DNA of 64,000 nucleotides, taken from Pseudomonas benzenivorans. GTDB lineage: Bacteria; Pseudomonadota; Gammaproteobacteria; Pseudomonadales; Pseudomonadaceae. The position numbers and the translations under genes were made by a program. Shown in pieces: positions 17,913-29,016 of this stretch. The notes beneath the pieces are model-generated. The model was not told where the DNA came from. It was given only the letters and a program-made list of their open reading frames with translations, and ran no database searches. The stretch is from NCBI RefSeq assembly GCF_900100495.1, contig NZ_FNCT01000006.1, positions 62,001 to 126,000 of the forward strand, read 5' to 3'. Positions within the stretch are counted from its first letter, which is position 1; each line of letters starts with the position of its first letter.

Positions 17913-18311
17913 TTACGCCGGGTGGTGCCCTTCCCCGCCGCACGCCTGCTCGTCGTGGGGCTGGCCGGGTGGCAGGGCGTCGGCCAGGAAGGCCTTGACC
18001 GCCCGTGCGGGGTCGCTTTCGCCGGTGGTGAGCAGGCTCACGCCGCGCTCGCCGAGGCGGCGGATCACGCCGTCGCCGGCACTCCCGGCAATCGCCACGT
18101 CCACCGCATGCAGCGGGTGGCGCTCGGGTTGCGCGCAGACATGCCACTCGTGCAGGCAGGCGTGCTCGGCCAGCTCGAGGGTATAGACCTCGTCCGGCGC
18201 CTCGCCCGGCCAGACGTCGAACACCCGCCAGCGGTGGGCGCGGCCGGCATGTCCGGCCACCTGGCCCTGGCGATCGATGGCGACGGCGATCAGTCGACGG
18301 CTATCACTCAT
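17913..18311 (-). CDS. Single-domain NifX/NafY-core-like protein
   Basis: A 132-residue protein consisting only of a dinitrogenase cofactor-type domain: LIAVAIDRQGQVAGHAGRAHRW corresponds to the GHFG loop with GHAG, and DVAIAGSAGDGVIRRLGERGV to the GGPAAAKVIR region. The C-terminus is rich in His and Cys (DEQACGGEGHHPA). The ATG at 18309-18311 is favoured over a GTG two codons upstream because GAGGTG is then at a normal distance. It lies between two NafY-like genes. It may be another small carrier for a NifB- or NifEN-derived cluster; this is inferred from the domain and context. Confidence 0.7.
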   Translation of the reverse strand: MSDSRRLIAVAIDRQGQVAGHAGRAHRWRVFDVWPGEAPDEVYTLELAEHACLHEWHVCAQPERHPLHAVDVAIAGSAGDGVIRRLGERGVSLLTTGESDPARAVKAFLADALPPGQPHDEQACGGEGHHPA

Positions 18312-18313
18312 GT

Positions 18314-19036
18314 TCACAGCACCTCATCCGAACGGGAAAAGCGCACGCGCTCCTCGGCGCCGTCGCCGAGCAGCTTGGCCAGCCAGGGTGGCGGCGAACC
18401 GGCCATGACCGCCTGCAGTTCGGCGAGGATCTCCTGCGCCTGCCCGCCCTCGATCCGCTTGATCGGGTAGATGTCGGCGCGCACCACCTTGGCCGCCGCC
18501 GGGCCGCCGACCGAGACCACGTAGAGCACCTGGCAGTCGCGGATCAGGTCGACGCGAAAGCCGTTCTTGTCCTCGGCGAAATCCGCCTCCAGGGCCGAGC
18601 GCACATCGACCAGCGCCACCTGCTCGGCACTCACCTGATAGACCAAAAAGCGCAGGCAGGAGCCGAAGTGGCCGTCGAGGTTCTCGCCGCTGTTGGAGGC
18701 GATGGCCACGCGGATCGAGCGCTCCGGCAGCCTGTCGAGCACCACCGGCTGCGGCAGATCGCTGTCCACGGTCTCGCCCCAGAGGATGCGCACCGCGTCC
18801 TTGATCGCCGGCAGGCCGACGCTGATGTCCTCGCCGTCCTCCTCGCCGTCGGCGCTGGCGAAGCCGGTCTTGAGGTTGGTGACGGTCACCGTCTGCAGGC
18901 TCTCCTCGGTCAGCGGCCCCTCGATGCTCTGGCGCAGCATCTCCAGCAGGCGGCCGACGCCGATGCCGGGCAACGCCCGGGCGGCCAGGGCGATGCGCAG
19001 TGCGGTCTCGCGACTCATGTTCATGGGGGTTTGCAT
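18314..19036 (-). CDS. nafY: NafY-like FeMo-cofactor carrier, copy C (nearest rnfH)
   Basis: A 240-residue protein directly after rnfH, the position of nafY in Azotobacter, so this copy is the probable orthologue. It has ALRIALAARALPGIGVGRLL, a more acidic linker than the other copies (ADGEEDGED), SNSGENLDGHFGSC with the cofactor-type His, and SVGGPAAAKVVRADIYP. The gap to rnfH is 30 bases, and the next gene begins two bases after its stop. It should stabilise apo-dinitrogenase and deliver FeMo-cofactor. Confidence 0.88.
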   Translation of the reverse strand: MQTPMNMSRETALRIALAARALPGIGVGRLLEMLRQSIEGPLTEESLQTVTVTNLKTGFASADGEEDGEDISVGLPAIKDAVRILWGETVDSDLPQPVVLDRLPERSIRVAIASNSGENLDGHFGSCLRFLVYQVSAEQVALVDVRSALEADFAEDKNGFRVDLIRDCQVLYVVSVGGPAAAKVVRADIYPIKRIEGGQAQEILAELQAVMAGSPPPWLAKLLGDGAEERVRFSRSDEVL

Positions 19037-19066
19037 CAGTGGTCTCCCGGGTAAGCCAGCAGCGGA

Positions 19067-19330
19067 TCAATCGTCGTCATCGTCATCATCCTCGTCGAGC
19101 ACGCGGGTGATGCGCTGGTAGATCTCCACGCGATCGCCCTCTTTCAGGCAACTGTCGAGCTTCACGAACTTGCCGAACACGCCAACCTTCTGCTTCTGCA
19201 GGTCGATCTGCGGGCAGTAGCGCAGCAGCCCGGACTGCTCGATGGCCTGCTCCACGGTGCTGCCCTCCTCGACCTGGCAGGCCAGCTGCAACGGCTGAGG
19301 GGGGGCGGCATACACCACAGCGATTTTCAT
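19067..19330 (-). CDS. rnfH: RnfH family protein with poly-Asp tail
   Basis: An 87-residue ubiquitin-fold protein encoded at the end of rnf operons; its biochemical role is unknown. It begins [11 protein letters not shown] and holds [28 protein letters not shown] and [10 protein letters not shown], all typical of RnfH. The protein ends in a run of seven Asp after DE, encoded by a mixture of GAC and GAT codons. It starts 21 bases after rnfE and is followed by nafY. Confidence 0.92.
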   Translation of the reverse strand: MKIAVVYAAPPQPLQLACQVEEGSTVEQAIEQSGLLRYCPQIDLQKQKVGVFGKFVKLDSCLKEGDRVEIYQRITRVLDEDDDDDDD

Positions 19331-19351
19331 GGCTTCACTCCTGTGCCGGAC

Positions 19352-20068
19352 TCATTGCAGAACCACCAGCTCGCCGTGGCTCTTGATCCTGCGCTCGGCG
19401 CGCTTGCGGTCGAGCACGCGCTTGCCGGCCAGCAGGAAGCCCAGGACGATGAACGCGCCCGGCGGCAGGATGGCCAGCAGGATGCCCTGGAAGCCAGGCA
19501 GCACGGTGATCTCCAGCCACTCGAAGTGCGCGCCGAGCAGCGACGAGGCCTGGGCGAACAGCGTGCCGCTGCCGAGGATTTCGCGCACGCCGCCGATCAG
19601 CACCAGCACCCAGGTGAAGCCGATGCCCATGCCGGCGCCGTCGAGCATCGCGGGAATCACCGGGTTCTTCAGGCTGAACGACTCGGCGCGGCCGAGCACC
19701 GCGCAGTTGGTGACGATCAGCGCGATGAACAGGCCGAGCACCTTGTACAGCTCGTGCATCCAGGCGTTCATCGCCATGTCGATCAGGGTCACCACGCCGG
19801 CGATGATGGCGATCATCACCGGGTTGCGCACCTCGGGGGCGATGCTGTGGCGCAGCGCGGAGATGAGCGCGTTGGTGCAGATCAGCACCAGGGTGGTGGC
19901 CAGGCCCATGCCCAGGCCGTTGGTCGCGGTGGTGGTGACCGCCAGCGCCGGACAGAGCGCGAGCATCTGCACCAGGGCGACGTTGTAGTCCCACAGCGCA
20001 CTGGTGAAGTACTTCCAGGGACTGGACGATTCCGGCGCGCTGGCGGGAACTCCGCAACTGCTGCTCAT
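19352..20068 (-). CDS. rnfE: Rnf electron transport complex subunit RnfE
   Basis: Integral membrane subunit, 238 residues, with six predicted membrane segments. Family marks include [15 protein letters not shown] and [13 protein letters not shown], the latter holding the conserved Cys paired with that of RnfA for the membrane [2Fe-2S] site. The start MSSSCGVPA is chosen because its ATGA overlaps the stop of rnfG. The C-terminus is basic and cytosolic. The complex couples ion movement to low-potential ferredoxin or flavodoxin reduction for nitrogenase. Confidence 0.95.
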   Translation of the reverse strand: MSSSCGVPASAPESSSPWKYFTSALWDYNVALVQMLALCPALAVTTTATNGLGMGLATTLVLICTNALISALRHSIAPEVRNPVMIAIIAGVVTLIDMAMNAWMHELYKVLGLFIALIVTNCAVLGRAESFSLKNPVIPAMLDGAGMGIGFTWVLVLIGGVREILGSGTLFAQASSLLGAHFEWLEITVLPGFQGILLAILPPGAFIVLGFLLAGKRVLDRKRAERRIKSHGELVVLQ

Positions 20069-20748
20069 GGTTGTGCCTCCTGTTGTTGCGCGCTCAGGCG
20101 CTCGGCCTGGCGGACCTGGAACTGCAAGGCCTGCAGCACACTCTTGACCACCGCCCGCGGGGTGATGGTGGCGCCGGCGAACTGGTCGAACTGGCCGCCG
20201 TCCTTCTTCACCTTCCACTTCGCCAGCGGCGTGTTGGCCAGGGACAGGCCGTCGAAGGCCTTGATCCAGTCGCTGCGCGACACCTCGATCTTGTCGGCCA
20301 GGCCGGGGGTTTCCTTGTGACTGAGCACGCGCACACCGAGGATCCGGCCTTCGGCATCCAGCGCGATCAGGTGCTGGATCGGCCCGCCGTAGCCGATATT
20401 GCTGACCTGGAAGGCCACCGCCACCAGGCGGCCGTCCTTGCGCGCCGGGTAGACCTCGACCGCGCCCAGCTCGGCGTCCTGCAGGCTGAAGGCATCGCTT
20501 AGCGGGTTGTTGTCGTACAGCCGCTGCGGCAGCACCTGGCGCAGCACGACCAGGCGGTCCTCCAGCTGCTGCGCGGCGATCTGGCTGCTGGTCAGCTGGT
20601 CGCCGACCAGCAGCAGCAGGGCGACCAGGGCGCAGACGATAGCCAGCGACAGGCCCTGGTACTCGATCCGCGCACGCCAGCGCTCGAACAGGGATGGCGA
20701 CGGCTGCGGAGTGACCTCGCTCGGGGGAGTCAGACTGGTTTCGCTCAT
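20065..20748 (-). CDS. rnfG: Rnf electron transport complex subunit RnfG
   Basis: Flavin-carrying subunit with one N-terminal membrane helix (residues about 31-50) and a periplasmic domain, 227 residues. [15 protein letters not shown] matches the S/T-GAT-x-T motif whose last Thr binds FMN covalently. [10 protein letters not shown] is also typical. The start at 20746-20748 follows rnfD by two bases, and its stop overlaps the rnfE start (ATGA), showing tight translational coupling. Confidence 0.95.
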   Translation of the reverse strand: MSETSLTPPSEVTPQPSPSLFERWRARIEYQGLSLAIVCALVALLLLVGDQLTSSQIAAQQLEDRLVVLRQVLPQRLYDNNPLSDAFSLQDAELGAVEVYPARKDGRLVAVAFQVSNIGYGGPIQHLIALDAEGRILGVRVLSHKETPGLADKIEVSRSDWIKAFDGLSLANTPLAKWKVKKDGGQFDQFAGATITPRAVVKSVLQALQFQVRQAERLSAQQQEAQP

Positions 20749-20750
20749 GC

Positions 20751-21845
20751 TTAGCCCTCCCGCTTGACCTGGCTGGTTTGCCGGCCGATGGCCAGTGGCT
20801 TGCCGCTCGAGGTGCGGCCGTAGGCCCGCGGCCGGCAGTAGCGGTCGATCAGCGGACTGAGTGCGTTCATGAACAGCACGGCGAAAGCCACCGCCTCGGG
20901 GAAGCTGCCCCAGGTGCGGATCACATAGACCAGCACCCCGCAGCCGATGCCGAAGATCAGCCGACCACTGCGGCTGACCGGCGAGGTCACCGGGTCGGTG
21001 GCGATGAACAGCGCGCCGAGCAACAGGCCGCCGCTGGCCAGGTGGTAGAGGCCGCCGGGGTAGCGGTCCGGATTGATCTGGTGGGCGATGGACGCCATGA
21101 CCGCCACGCTGAGCAGCAGGCTCAGCGGGATCTCCCAGTGGATGATGCGCCGGGCCAGCAGCCACAGGCCGCCGAGCAGGAGCAGCAGCTCGGAGGTCTC
21201 GCCCAGGCTGCCAGCGGTGCTGCCGAGCAGCGCCGGGATCAGCGAGAAGTTGCCGGCGAGGATCTCTTCGGCGCTGTGGCCCAGGGTCAGTTCGGTCTTC
21301 AGGTTGCCCAGCGCGGTGGCTCCGCTCATGCCGTCGGCCAGCGGTGCGCCGGTGAAGGTGATGGCCAGACTCTCGACGAAGCCCGGCGCGGCCGCCGAGC
21401 CCAGGGCATGGGGCACAGCCCAGGTGGTCATCTGCAGCGGGAAGGCGATCAGCAGGGCTACGCGGGCCAGCATGGCCGGATTGAAGATGTTCTGGCCGAT
21501 GCCGCCGTACAGCTGCTTGCCGATGCCGATGGCGAACGCGGCGCCGCCGACGCCGATCCACCAGGGCGCCCAGGGCGGCAGCGACAGCGCCAGCAGCCAG
21601 CCGGTCAGCAGCGCGGAACCGTCGAGTAGGCGCTTCAGCGGCTGACCCAGCCAGTGCAGGCACAGCGCCTCGGTGACCAGGGCGGTGGCACAGGTGAGCA
21701 GCCACAGGTTGATCGCCGGCCAGCCGAACAGGTACAGGCCGAACAGCGTGGCCGGCGCCAGCGCCAGGCAGATGTGGAGCATGATGCGGTTGACCGAGGA
21801 ACGGTCGTGGGCGAAGGGCCCGAAGGCGACACTCATGGTGCTCAT
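20751..21845 (-). CDS. rnfD: Rnf electron transport complex subunit RnfD
   Basis: Membrane subunit of 364 residues with about ten hydrophobic segments. [13 protein letters not shown] contains the SGAT motif whose Thr carries covalent FMN. The ATG at 21843-21845 overlaps the rnfC stop as ATGA; a second ATG three codons downstream is possible. [16 protein letters not shown] and [14 protein letters not shown] are typical family segments. Confidence 0.95.
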   Translation of the reverse strand: MSTMSVAFGPFAHDRSSVNRIMLHICLALAPATLFGLYLFGWPAINLWLLTCATALVTEALCLHWLGQPLKRLLDGSALLTGWLLALSLPPWAPWWIGVGGAAFAIGIGKQLYGGIGQNIFNPAMLARVALLIAFPLQMTTWAVPHALGSAAAPGFVESLAITFTGAPLADGMSGATALGNLKTELTLGHSAEEILAGNFSLIPALLGSTAGSLGETSELLLLLGGLWLLARRIIHWEIPLSLLLSVAVMASIAHQINPDRYPGGLYHLASGGLLLGALFIATDPVTSPVSRSGRLIFGIGCGVLVYVIRTWGSFPEAVAFAVLFMNALSPLIDRYCRPRAYGRTSSGKPLAIGRQTSQVKREG

Positions 21846-23317
21846 GACTCCACCTCGCTGGCCGCGGCGGCCGTGGTCGGTCTGGCCTTGGCGGCTGCCT
21901 TGGCCGCCTTTGCCGCGGCCTTGGCGACCTCCTCCTGTGCCAGGCGCTCGGCGCGCGCCTCGGTCAGCTGCTTGATGTAATCGGTCTTGCGTGCGCCCTG
22001 GCGGCGTTCGTCCTGCTGGCCCATGGCGTACTGGAAGTACTGCACCAGCGGGATGTGCGAGGGGCACACGTAGGAACAGCAGCCGCAGAGGATGCAGTCG
22101 CGCAGGCCGTAGTCGTTGGCGCCGTCGAGGTCGTCGACCCGCGCGCGGGCGGCCATTTCCAGCGGCAGCAGGCCCATCGGACAGGCGTCCACGCAGCTGG
22201 CGCAGCGGATGCACGGCGACGCCTGGTCGTCGCGCAACTCGTGCCGCGCCAGCGCCAGCAGGCCAGTGGCGCCCTTGATCACCGGCGCCTGCAGCGACGG
22301 CAGGTTGACGCCCATCATCGGCCCGCCGAGCAACAGGCCGGCGGGTTCCTGGCTGAAGCCGCCGCAGGCGTCGAACAGCGCCTGCGCCGGGGTGCCGATC
22401 AGCACCTCGAGGTTGCGCGGGTTGCCGACGCAGCTGCCGGCCACGCTGACCACCCGCGAGATCAGCGGGCGGCCGTAGCGCAGGGCCTGCTGGATGGCGT
22501 AGACGGTACCGACGTTGTGCACCAGCGCGCCCACCGAGGTGCTGCGCGCCTCGGCCGGCACCTCGCGGCCGGTGACCGCCTGGATCAGCTGCTTGGCCGA
22601 GCCCATCGGATACAGCGCCGGCACCGCCTCGACCTCGATGGCACCGTAGGGCTCACTGGCCGCGCGCATGGCCGCCAACGCCTCGGGCTTGTTGTCCTCG
22701 ATGCCGATGACCACCCGGTAGGCGCGCAGGATGTGCTGGATCAGCCGCGCGCCGTCGACGATGGCCTCGGCACGCTCGCGCATGATGCGGTCGTCGCAGG
22801 TCAGGTAGGGCTCGCACTCGCTGCCGTTGACCAACACGGTCTTGATCTCGTGGCGGGTGCCCTGTTTGAGCTTGACCGCCGCCGGGAAGATCGCCCCGCC
22901 CATGCCGACGATGCCGGCCTGGGCGACGCGCTCGGCCAGCAGCAGCGGGCTCTCGTCGAAGGGATTGGCCGGCGCTTCCAGCTCGATCCAGCGGTCCTCG
23001 CCGTCGCACTCGAGGACGATACCGTTGACCATCAGCCCGGACGGGTGCGGTGCGAGGACCGGGCCGATCTCGACAACGGTTCCCGAGCTGGGCGCATGGA
23101 TCGGCGCCGACATTTCCGAAGGCGAACTGGCGATCAGCTGGCCCTTGAGTACCCGGTCGCCGACCTTGACCAGCGGCATGGCCTCGGCGCCAGCATGCTG
23201 GCGCAGCGGCAGGTAGAGGCGCGGCGGCAGCGCCAGCGTGCCGATCGGCAGAGCGGCCGAGCGGTCCTTGTGGCCTGCCGGGTGGATACCGCCGCGGATG
23301 CGGGCGAGATTGAACAT
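21842..23317 (-). CDS. rnfC: Rnf electron transport complex subunit RnfC
   Basis: Peripheral NADH- and flavin-binding subunit, 491 residues. The N-terminus MFNLARIRGGIHPAGHK is typical, followed by the biotin-like barrel, the Gly-rich nucleotide site (GMGGAIFPAAVKL), and two [4Fe-4S] motifs, CIRCASCVDACP near residue 367 and CILCGCCSYVCP near 407. The C-terminal tail is short and Ala/Lys-rich, without the long repeats of the enterobacterial RsxC. It would take electrons from NADH and pass them through RnfB to ferredoxin. Confidence 0.95.
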   Translation of the reverse strand: MFNLARIRGGIHPAGHKDRSAALPIGTLALPPRLYLPLRQHAGAEAMPLVKVGDRVLKGQLIASSPSEMSAPIHAPSSGTVVEIGPVLAPHPSGLMVNGIVLECDGEDRWIELEAPANPFDESPLLLAERVAQAGIVGMGGAIFPAAVKLKQGTRHEIKTVLVNGSECEPYLTCDDRIMRERAEAIVDGARLIQHILRAYRVVIGIEDNKPEALAAMRAASEPYGAIEVEAVPALYPMGSAKQLIQAVTGREVPAEARSTSVGALVHNVGTVYAIQQALRYGRPLISRVVSVAGSCVGNPRNLEVLIGTPAQALFDACGGFSQEPAGLLLGGPMMGVNLPSLQAPVIKGATGLLALARHELRDDQASPCIRCASCVDACPMGLLPLEMAARARVDDLDGANDYGLRDCILCGCCSYVCPSHIPLVQYFQYAMGQQDERRQGARKTDYIKQLTEARAERLAQEEVAKAAAKAAKAAAKARPTTAAAASEVES

Positions 23318-23337
23318 GCGAATGCTCCGTGGTCGAG

Positions 23338-23862
23338 TCAGGCGGCCTGGGGCTTGGCCCAGCGCCAGGTGTCCAGGGTCGGTTGCTGCACAGCCATGGC
23401 GATGCAGTCCTCCGGGCAGGCCGCCAGGCACTTGCCGCAGCCGGTGCAGGCGTTCGCCAACACGCTGTGGATCTGGCCGTTGGCGCCGACGATGGCGTCG
23501 GTCGGGCAGGCGCGGTAGCAGCGGGTGCAGCCGGTGCATTGCGCGGCATCGATGCGCGCCAGCAGCGGCGCGCTCATCTGCCCGGCATCCAGGGTCACGC
23601 CGAGCAGGGCGGCGAGCTTCTCGGCCAGGCCCACACCACCGGGCGGGCAGCAGGTGACCTCGGCGCTACCCTCGACCAGTGCCGAAGCGGCCGCACTGCA
23701 ACCGGGGAAGCCGCACTGGCCGCACTGGCTGCCCGGCATCAGCGCTTCGATTTCCTTGATCAGTGGGTTTTCGTCGGTGACCGCGAACTTGCGCGCCGCC
23801 ACACCCAGTCCACCGCCCAGAATCAGCCCCAGGGTGGCCAGGGCCAGGGTTGCCATCAGCAT
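23338..23862 (-). CDS. rnfB: Rnf electron transport complex subunit RnfB
   Basis: Ferredoxin-type subunit of 174 residues anchored by one N-terminal helix (residues 3-22). The CGQCGFPGC motif with a later Cys pair (TCCPPGG) would hold a [4Fe-4S] cluster, followed by two bacterial ferredoxin motifs (CTGCTRCYRACP, CTGCGKCLAACP). It is the likely exit point of electrons to the soluble carriers NifF, FdxN or FdxB. It lies 35 bases after rnfA. Confidence 0.95.
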   Translation of the reverse strand: MLMATLALATLGLILGGGLGVAARKFAVTDENPLIKEIEALMPGSQCGQCGFPGCSAAASALVEGSAEVTCCPPGGVGLAEKLAALLGVTLDAGQMSAPLLARIDAAQCTGCTRCYRACPTDAIVGANGQIHSVLANACTGCGKCLAACPEDCIAMAVQQPTLDTWRWAKPQAA

Positions 23863-23897
23863 GTCACTCTCCTCGCCGGCGCTAGCCGGTCATCCAT

Positions 23898-24470
23898 TCA
23901 GATCAAACCGCCGAAGCCCATGAACGCCAGCGCCAGCAGGCCGGCGGTGACGAAGGCGATTGGCGGGCCGGAAAAGGCCGCCGGCACGTTGGCCAGAGCC
24001 AGGCGCTCGCGCAGGCCGGCGAAGATGACCATGATCAGGGTGAAGCCCAGCGCCGAACCGAAGCCGAACAGCCCGGCCTGCACCAGGCTGTGCCCTTCGC
24101 GCACGCTGATCAGCGGCACGCCGAGCACCGCGCAGTTGGTGGTGATCAGCGGCAGGTAGATGCCCAGCGCGCGGTACAGCGGGGGACTGACCTTGCGGAT
24201 CACCATCTCGATGAACTGCACCATCGCGGCGATCACCACGATGTAGGCGAGGATGCGCAGGAAGCCGATATTCAGCGGCAGAAGCACATAGTGCTCGAGC
24301 AGCCAGCTGCTGATGCCGCCGAGGGTCATCACCAGGGTGGTGGCCACGCCCATGCCGATCGAGGGATCCAGCTTGCTGGACACCCCCATGAACGGACACA
24401 AGCCGAGGAATCGCACCAGCACCACGTTGTTGACCAGCACGGTGCCGATCAGAAACAGCAGATACTCCAT
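23898..24470 (-). CDS. rnfA: Rnf electron transport complex subunit RnfA
   Basis: Membrane subunit of 190 residues with six helices. [13 protein letters not shown] and [13 protein letters not shown] carry the conserved cysteines that pair with RnfE. The ATG at 24468-24470 has AGGTGG upstream; a GTG three codons earlier is less likely. It is the first gene of the minus-strand rnf-nafY operon and is divergent from nifL. A sigma54 element lies 71 bases upstream. Confidence 0.95.
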   Translation of the reverse strand: MEYLLFLIGTVLVNNVVLVRFLGLCPFMGVSSKLDPSIGMGVATTLVMTLGGISSWLLEHYVLLPLNIGFLRILAYIVVIAAMVQFIEMVIRKVSPPLYRALGIYLPLITTNCAVLGVPLISVREGHSLVQAGLFGFGSALGFTLIMVIFAGLRERLALANVPAAFSGPPIAFVTAGLLALAFMGFGGLI

Positions 24471-24540
24471 AACGCCCACCTACCTGTTCGCGGAAAGCTG
24501 CGCTGCACCCCTCTGGGGCGCTTCGTGCTGTGAGCGTTTT

Positions 24541-24556
24541 TGCATCAAGCATGCCA
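24541..24556 (-). promoter_or_regulatory. Sigma54 promoter of rnfA
   Basis: On the minus strand TGGCATGCTTGATGCA has GG and GC spaced by ten bases. Predicted start near 24530. It would read rnfABCDGEH and the nafY group. Confidence 0.8.
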
Positions 24557-24662
24557 CGGCCTGCCAGGCCGCCGATTCGGCCGCCAGAGCCCGGAAAACC
24601 TTGACCCAGGTCAATGGCGATGCAGAAAAATCCGCCGCGCGGCACCTGCCACCCCGCGCCTT

Positions 24663-24678
24663 TGTCGCCTTTGCGACA
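24663..24678. promoter_or_regulatory. NifA upstream site, rnf/nifL region, site 1
   Basis: TGT-CGCCTTTGCG-ACA fits the NifA consensus. It is about 141 bases upstream of the predicted rnfA start and about 160 upstream of the predicted nifL start. Confidence 0.7.
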
Positions 24679-24704
24679 GACCCGCGCGGCCATAGCCCCA
24701 CGAC

Positions 24705-24720
24705 TGTGGGCTTTCAGACA
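24705..24720. promoter_or_regulatory. NifA upstream site, rnf/nifL region, site 2
   Basis: TGT-GGGCTTTCAG-ACA fits the NifA consensus. It is 42 bases from site 1 and about 118 bases upstream of the predicted nifL start, so it is well placed to act on nifLA. Confidence 0.65.
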
Positions 24721-24755
24721 GAGAATCCCCTGCCAGGGCGACGAAACCCCTCTAA

Positions 24756-26474
<1,719 letters not shown>

Positions 26475-26492
26475 TCCGCGGAGGTTATGCCG

Positions 26493-28058
26493 ATGACTAC
26501 TTCGCTCGCCCAGCGCCCGGCCACGCCGACCCGCCTGGAACTCTACGAAGGCCAACTCCAGGCCCTGGCGCGGATCGCCCGGACCCTGAGCCGGGAGCAG
26601 CAGATCGAGGAGATCCTGGCGAAGATCCTCGCCGTGCTGCACAACGAACTTGGGCTGTTGCACGGCCTGGTGTCGATTTCCGATCCGCAGCACAGCACCC
26701 TGCAGATCGGCGCCATCCACAGCGACTCCGAAACCGTGGTCCGCGCCTGCGAAAGCGTGCGCTACCGCATCGGCGAGGGGGTGATCGGCAACATCTTCAA
26801 GCACGGCAACAGCGTGGTGCTCGGGCGCATCTCCTCGGAGCCGCGCTTCCTCGACCGCCTGGCCCTGTACGACCTGGAAATGCCCTTCATCGCCGTGCCG
26901 ATCAAGACCCATGAAGGCAACACCATCGGCGTGCTCGCCGCGCAACCGGACAGCCGTGCCGACGAGCTGATGGCCGACCGCGCGCGCTTCATGGAGATAG
27001 TCGCCAACCTGCTGGCGCAGACCGTGCGCCTGGTGGTGAACATCGAGGACGGCCGCGAGGTGGCCGACGAGCGCGACGAACTGCGCCGCGAGGTGCGCGC
27101 CAAATACGGCTTCGAGAACATGGTGGTGGGCCATACCGCGTCCATGCGCCGGGTGTTCGACCAGGTGCGGCGGGTGGCCAAGTGGGACAGCACGGTGCTG
27201 ATCCTCGGCGAATCCGGCACCGGCAAGGAACTGATCGCCAGCGCCATCCACTACAACTCGCCGCGCGCGCACCAGCCGCTGATTCGCCTGAACTGCGCCG
27301 CCCTGCCGGAAACCCTGCTCGAGTCCGAGCTGTTCGGCCACGAGAAAGGCGCCTTCACCGGCGCGGTGAAACAGCGCAAGGGCCGCTTCGAGCAGGCCGA
27401 CGGCGGCACCCTGTTCCTCGACGAAATCGGCGAGATCTCGCCGATGTTCCAGGCCAAGCTGCTGCGCGTGCTGCAGGAAGGCGAGCTGGAGCGGGTCGGC
27501 GGCAACCAGACGGTACGGGTCAACGTGCGCATCGTCGCCGCCACTAACCGCGACCTGGAAAGCGAGGTGGAGAAAGGCAAGTTCCGCGAAGACCTCTACT
27601 ACCGCCTCAACGTCATGGCCATCCGCGTGCCGGCCTTGCGCGAGCGCACCGCGGACATCCCCGAGCTGGCGGAATTTCTCATGGACAAGATCGCCCGCCA
27701 GCAGGGGCGCAAGCTGAGCATCACCGACAGCGCCATCCGCCTGCTGATGAGCCACCGCTGGCCGGGCAACGTGCGCGAGCTGGAAAACTGCCTGGAACGC
27801 TCGGCGATCATGAGCGAGGACGGCAGCATCACCCGCGATGTGGTCTCGCTGACCGGGCTGGACAACGACGCCGTGCCGCTGGCCCCGCTGCCGGAGGTCA
27901 ACCTGGCCGACGACGCCCTGGACGACCGCGAACGGGTGATCGCCGCCCTCGAACAGGCCGGCTGGGTCCAGGCCAAGGCCGCGCGCCTGCTCGGCATGAC
28001 CCCGCGGCAGATCGCCTACCGGGTGCAAACCCTGAACATCCACATGCGCAAGCTCTGA
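26493..28058 (+). CDS. nifA: NifA, sigma54-dependent transcriptional activator of nif genes
   Basis: A 521-residue enhancer-binding protein. The N-terminal GAF domain (about 25-180) is followed by the AAA+ domain with GESGTGKE near residue 239, the GAFTGA loop that contacts sigma54 near 286 and GGTLFLDEIGE. A FIS-type helix-turn-helix lies at the C-terminus (QAKAARLLGMTPRQIAYRVQ). The Cys-rich interdomain linker of oxygen-sensitive NifA is absent, fitting NifL control. GGAGG at 26480-26484 suits the ATG at 26493 better than the one at 26487. Its targets in this window are the TGT-N10-ACA sites listed here. Confidence 0.96.
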   Translation: MTTSLAQRPATPTRLELYEGQLQALARIARTLSREQQIEEILAKILAVLHNELGLLHGLVSISDPQHSTLQIGAIHSDSETVVRACESVRYRIGEGVIGNIFKHGNSVVLGRISSEPRFLDRLALYDLEMPFIAVPIKTHEGNTIGVLAAQPDSRADELMADRARFMEIVANLLAQTVRLVVNIEDGREVADERDELRREVRAKYGFENMVVGHTASMRRVFDQVRRVAKWDSTVLILGESGTGKELIASAIHYNSPRAHQPLIRLNCAALPETLLESELFGHEKGAFTGAVKQRKGRFEQADGGTLFLDEIGEISPMFQAKLLRVLQEGELERVGGNQTVRVNVRIVAATNRDLESEVEKGKFREDLYYRLNVMAIRVPALRERTADIPELAEFLMDKIARQQGRKLSITDSAIRLLMSHRWPGNVRELENCLERSAIMSEDGSITRDVVSLTGLDNDAVPLAPLPEVNLADDALDDRERVIAALEQAGWVQAKAARLLGMTPRQIAYRVQTLNIHMRKL

Positions 28059-28116
28059 TGGGTGCCGGCCCGCGCCGCCCTGTGCCGTTGCCGGCGGCCG
28101 CGCGCCCGGCGGCCCC

Positions 28117-28794
28117 ATGAGCGACCGCGATAATCAGCTCTGGCTGCGGCTCTGGCGCGAGCGCAGAACCGCCTTCCACCAGCAGGCGGTCAACCCGCTG
28201 CTCAGCCGCTTCTGGCCCAGCCTCGAGCTGGCCCAAGGCAGCCGGGTATTCGTGCCGCTGTGTGGCAAGAGCCTGGACATGCTCTGGCTGGCCAAGCAGG
28301 GCCATGAGGTGATTGGCGTCGAGTTGAGCCCCGTCGCGGTCAAGGCCTTCTTCCGCGAGAACCACCTGCAGCCGGTCAAGCGCCGGCAAGGGCCCTTCAC
28401 CCTCTGGCAGCATGGCCGCCTCGCCATCCTCTGCGGCGACTACTTCGCCCTGACCCGGGCCGACCTCGGGCAGATCGACAGCGTCTACGACCGCGCCGCC
28501 CTCACCGCCCTGCCGCAAGCCATCCGCACCGGCTACGTGGCCCAGCTGCGCCTGCTCCTGCCCAGCGCCAGCCCGGTGTTCCTGCTGACCATCGAAGACG
28601 CCGAAGAACACGCCAGCCTGCAACAGGCCCTCGGCGTCGACCCGGAACTTCAGGCCCTCTACGCGGCGGACTTCGACATCGACCTGGCCCACGTCGAAAG
28701 TCTGTTCGAAACCGATCCCCACGCCCCCGAGCAGCCGGCGCGACGCGCCGAGTACAAGGTGTATCGATTGTCCGGGAGAACGCAGGAGCACTAG
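28117..28794 (+). CDS. tpm: Thiopurine S-methyltransferase family protein
   Basis: SAM-dependent methyltransferase of 225 residues; bacterial members methylate selenium and tellurium compounds and thiopurines. The SAM-binding region is FVPLCGKSLDMLWLAKQGHE with GVELSPVAVKAFF, followed by GDYFALTRADLGQIDSVYDR and the usual YKVYRL end. It is intact. Its last 408 bases and about 200 bases beyond occur again at 31345-31958. It lies 58 bases after nifA and marks the start of the non-nif insert between nifA and nifB. Confidence 0.88.
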   Translation: MSDRDNQLWLRLWRERRTAFHQQAVNPLLSRFWPSLELAQGSRVFVPLCGKSLDMLWLAKQGHEVIGVELSPVAVKAFFRENHLQPVKRRQGPFTLWQHGRLAILCGDYFALTRADLGQIDSVYDRAALTALPQAIRTGYVAQLRLLLPSASPVFLLTIEDAEEHASLQQALGVDPELQALYAADFDIDLAHVESLFETDPHAPEQPARRAEYKVYRLSGRTQEH

Positions 28795-29000
28795 CGCTGC
28801 CGACAGCGCATCGCCATTGATTCGATCTCGCCATCGCGCCTGGAAGTGGGCGCGCTCCAGCGACGCGCGCTTCGCGCCCTGGTGACCTCGCATGAGGCGG
28901 GGGAGCAGTCTATTTGCCCCCGGACGATCTCGGTTAGGAGGTAATGGTCGCTTCGGATCGGTCGCCGCCTGTCACAGATGGCAGAAAACGACCCGCCCGA
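28387..29000. repeat. Long direct repeat, left copy (3' part of tpm and downstream spacer)
   Basis: The sequence from 28387 to about 29000 matches 31345 to about 31958 at an offset of 2958 bases. The coding part differs at about 13 of 408 positions by eye; the spacer part is more diverged and has small indels. The repeat brackets mobB and the flavin oxidase gene. Confidence 0.85.
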
Positions 29001-29016
29001 GCGACCCTCTATGCCT

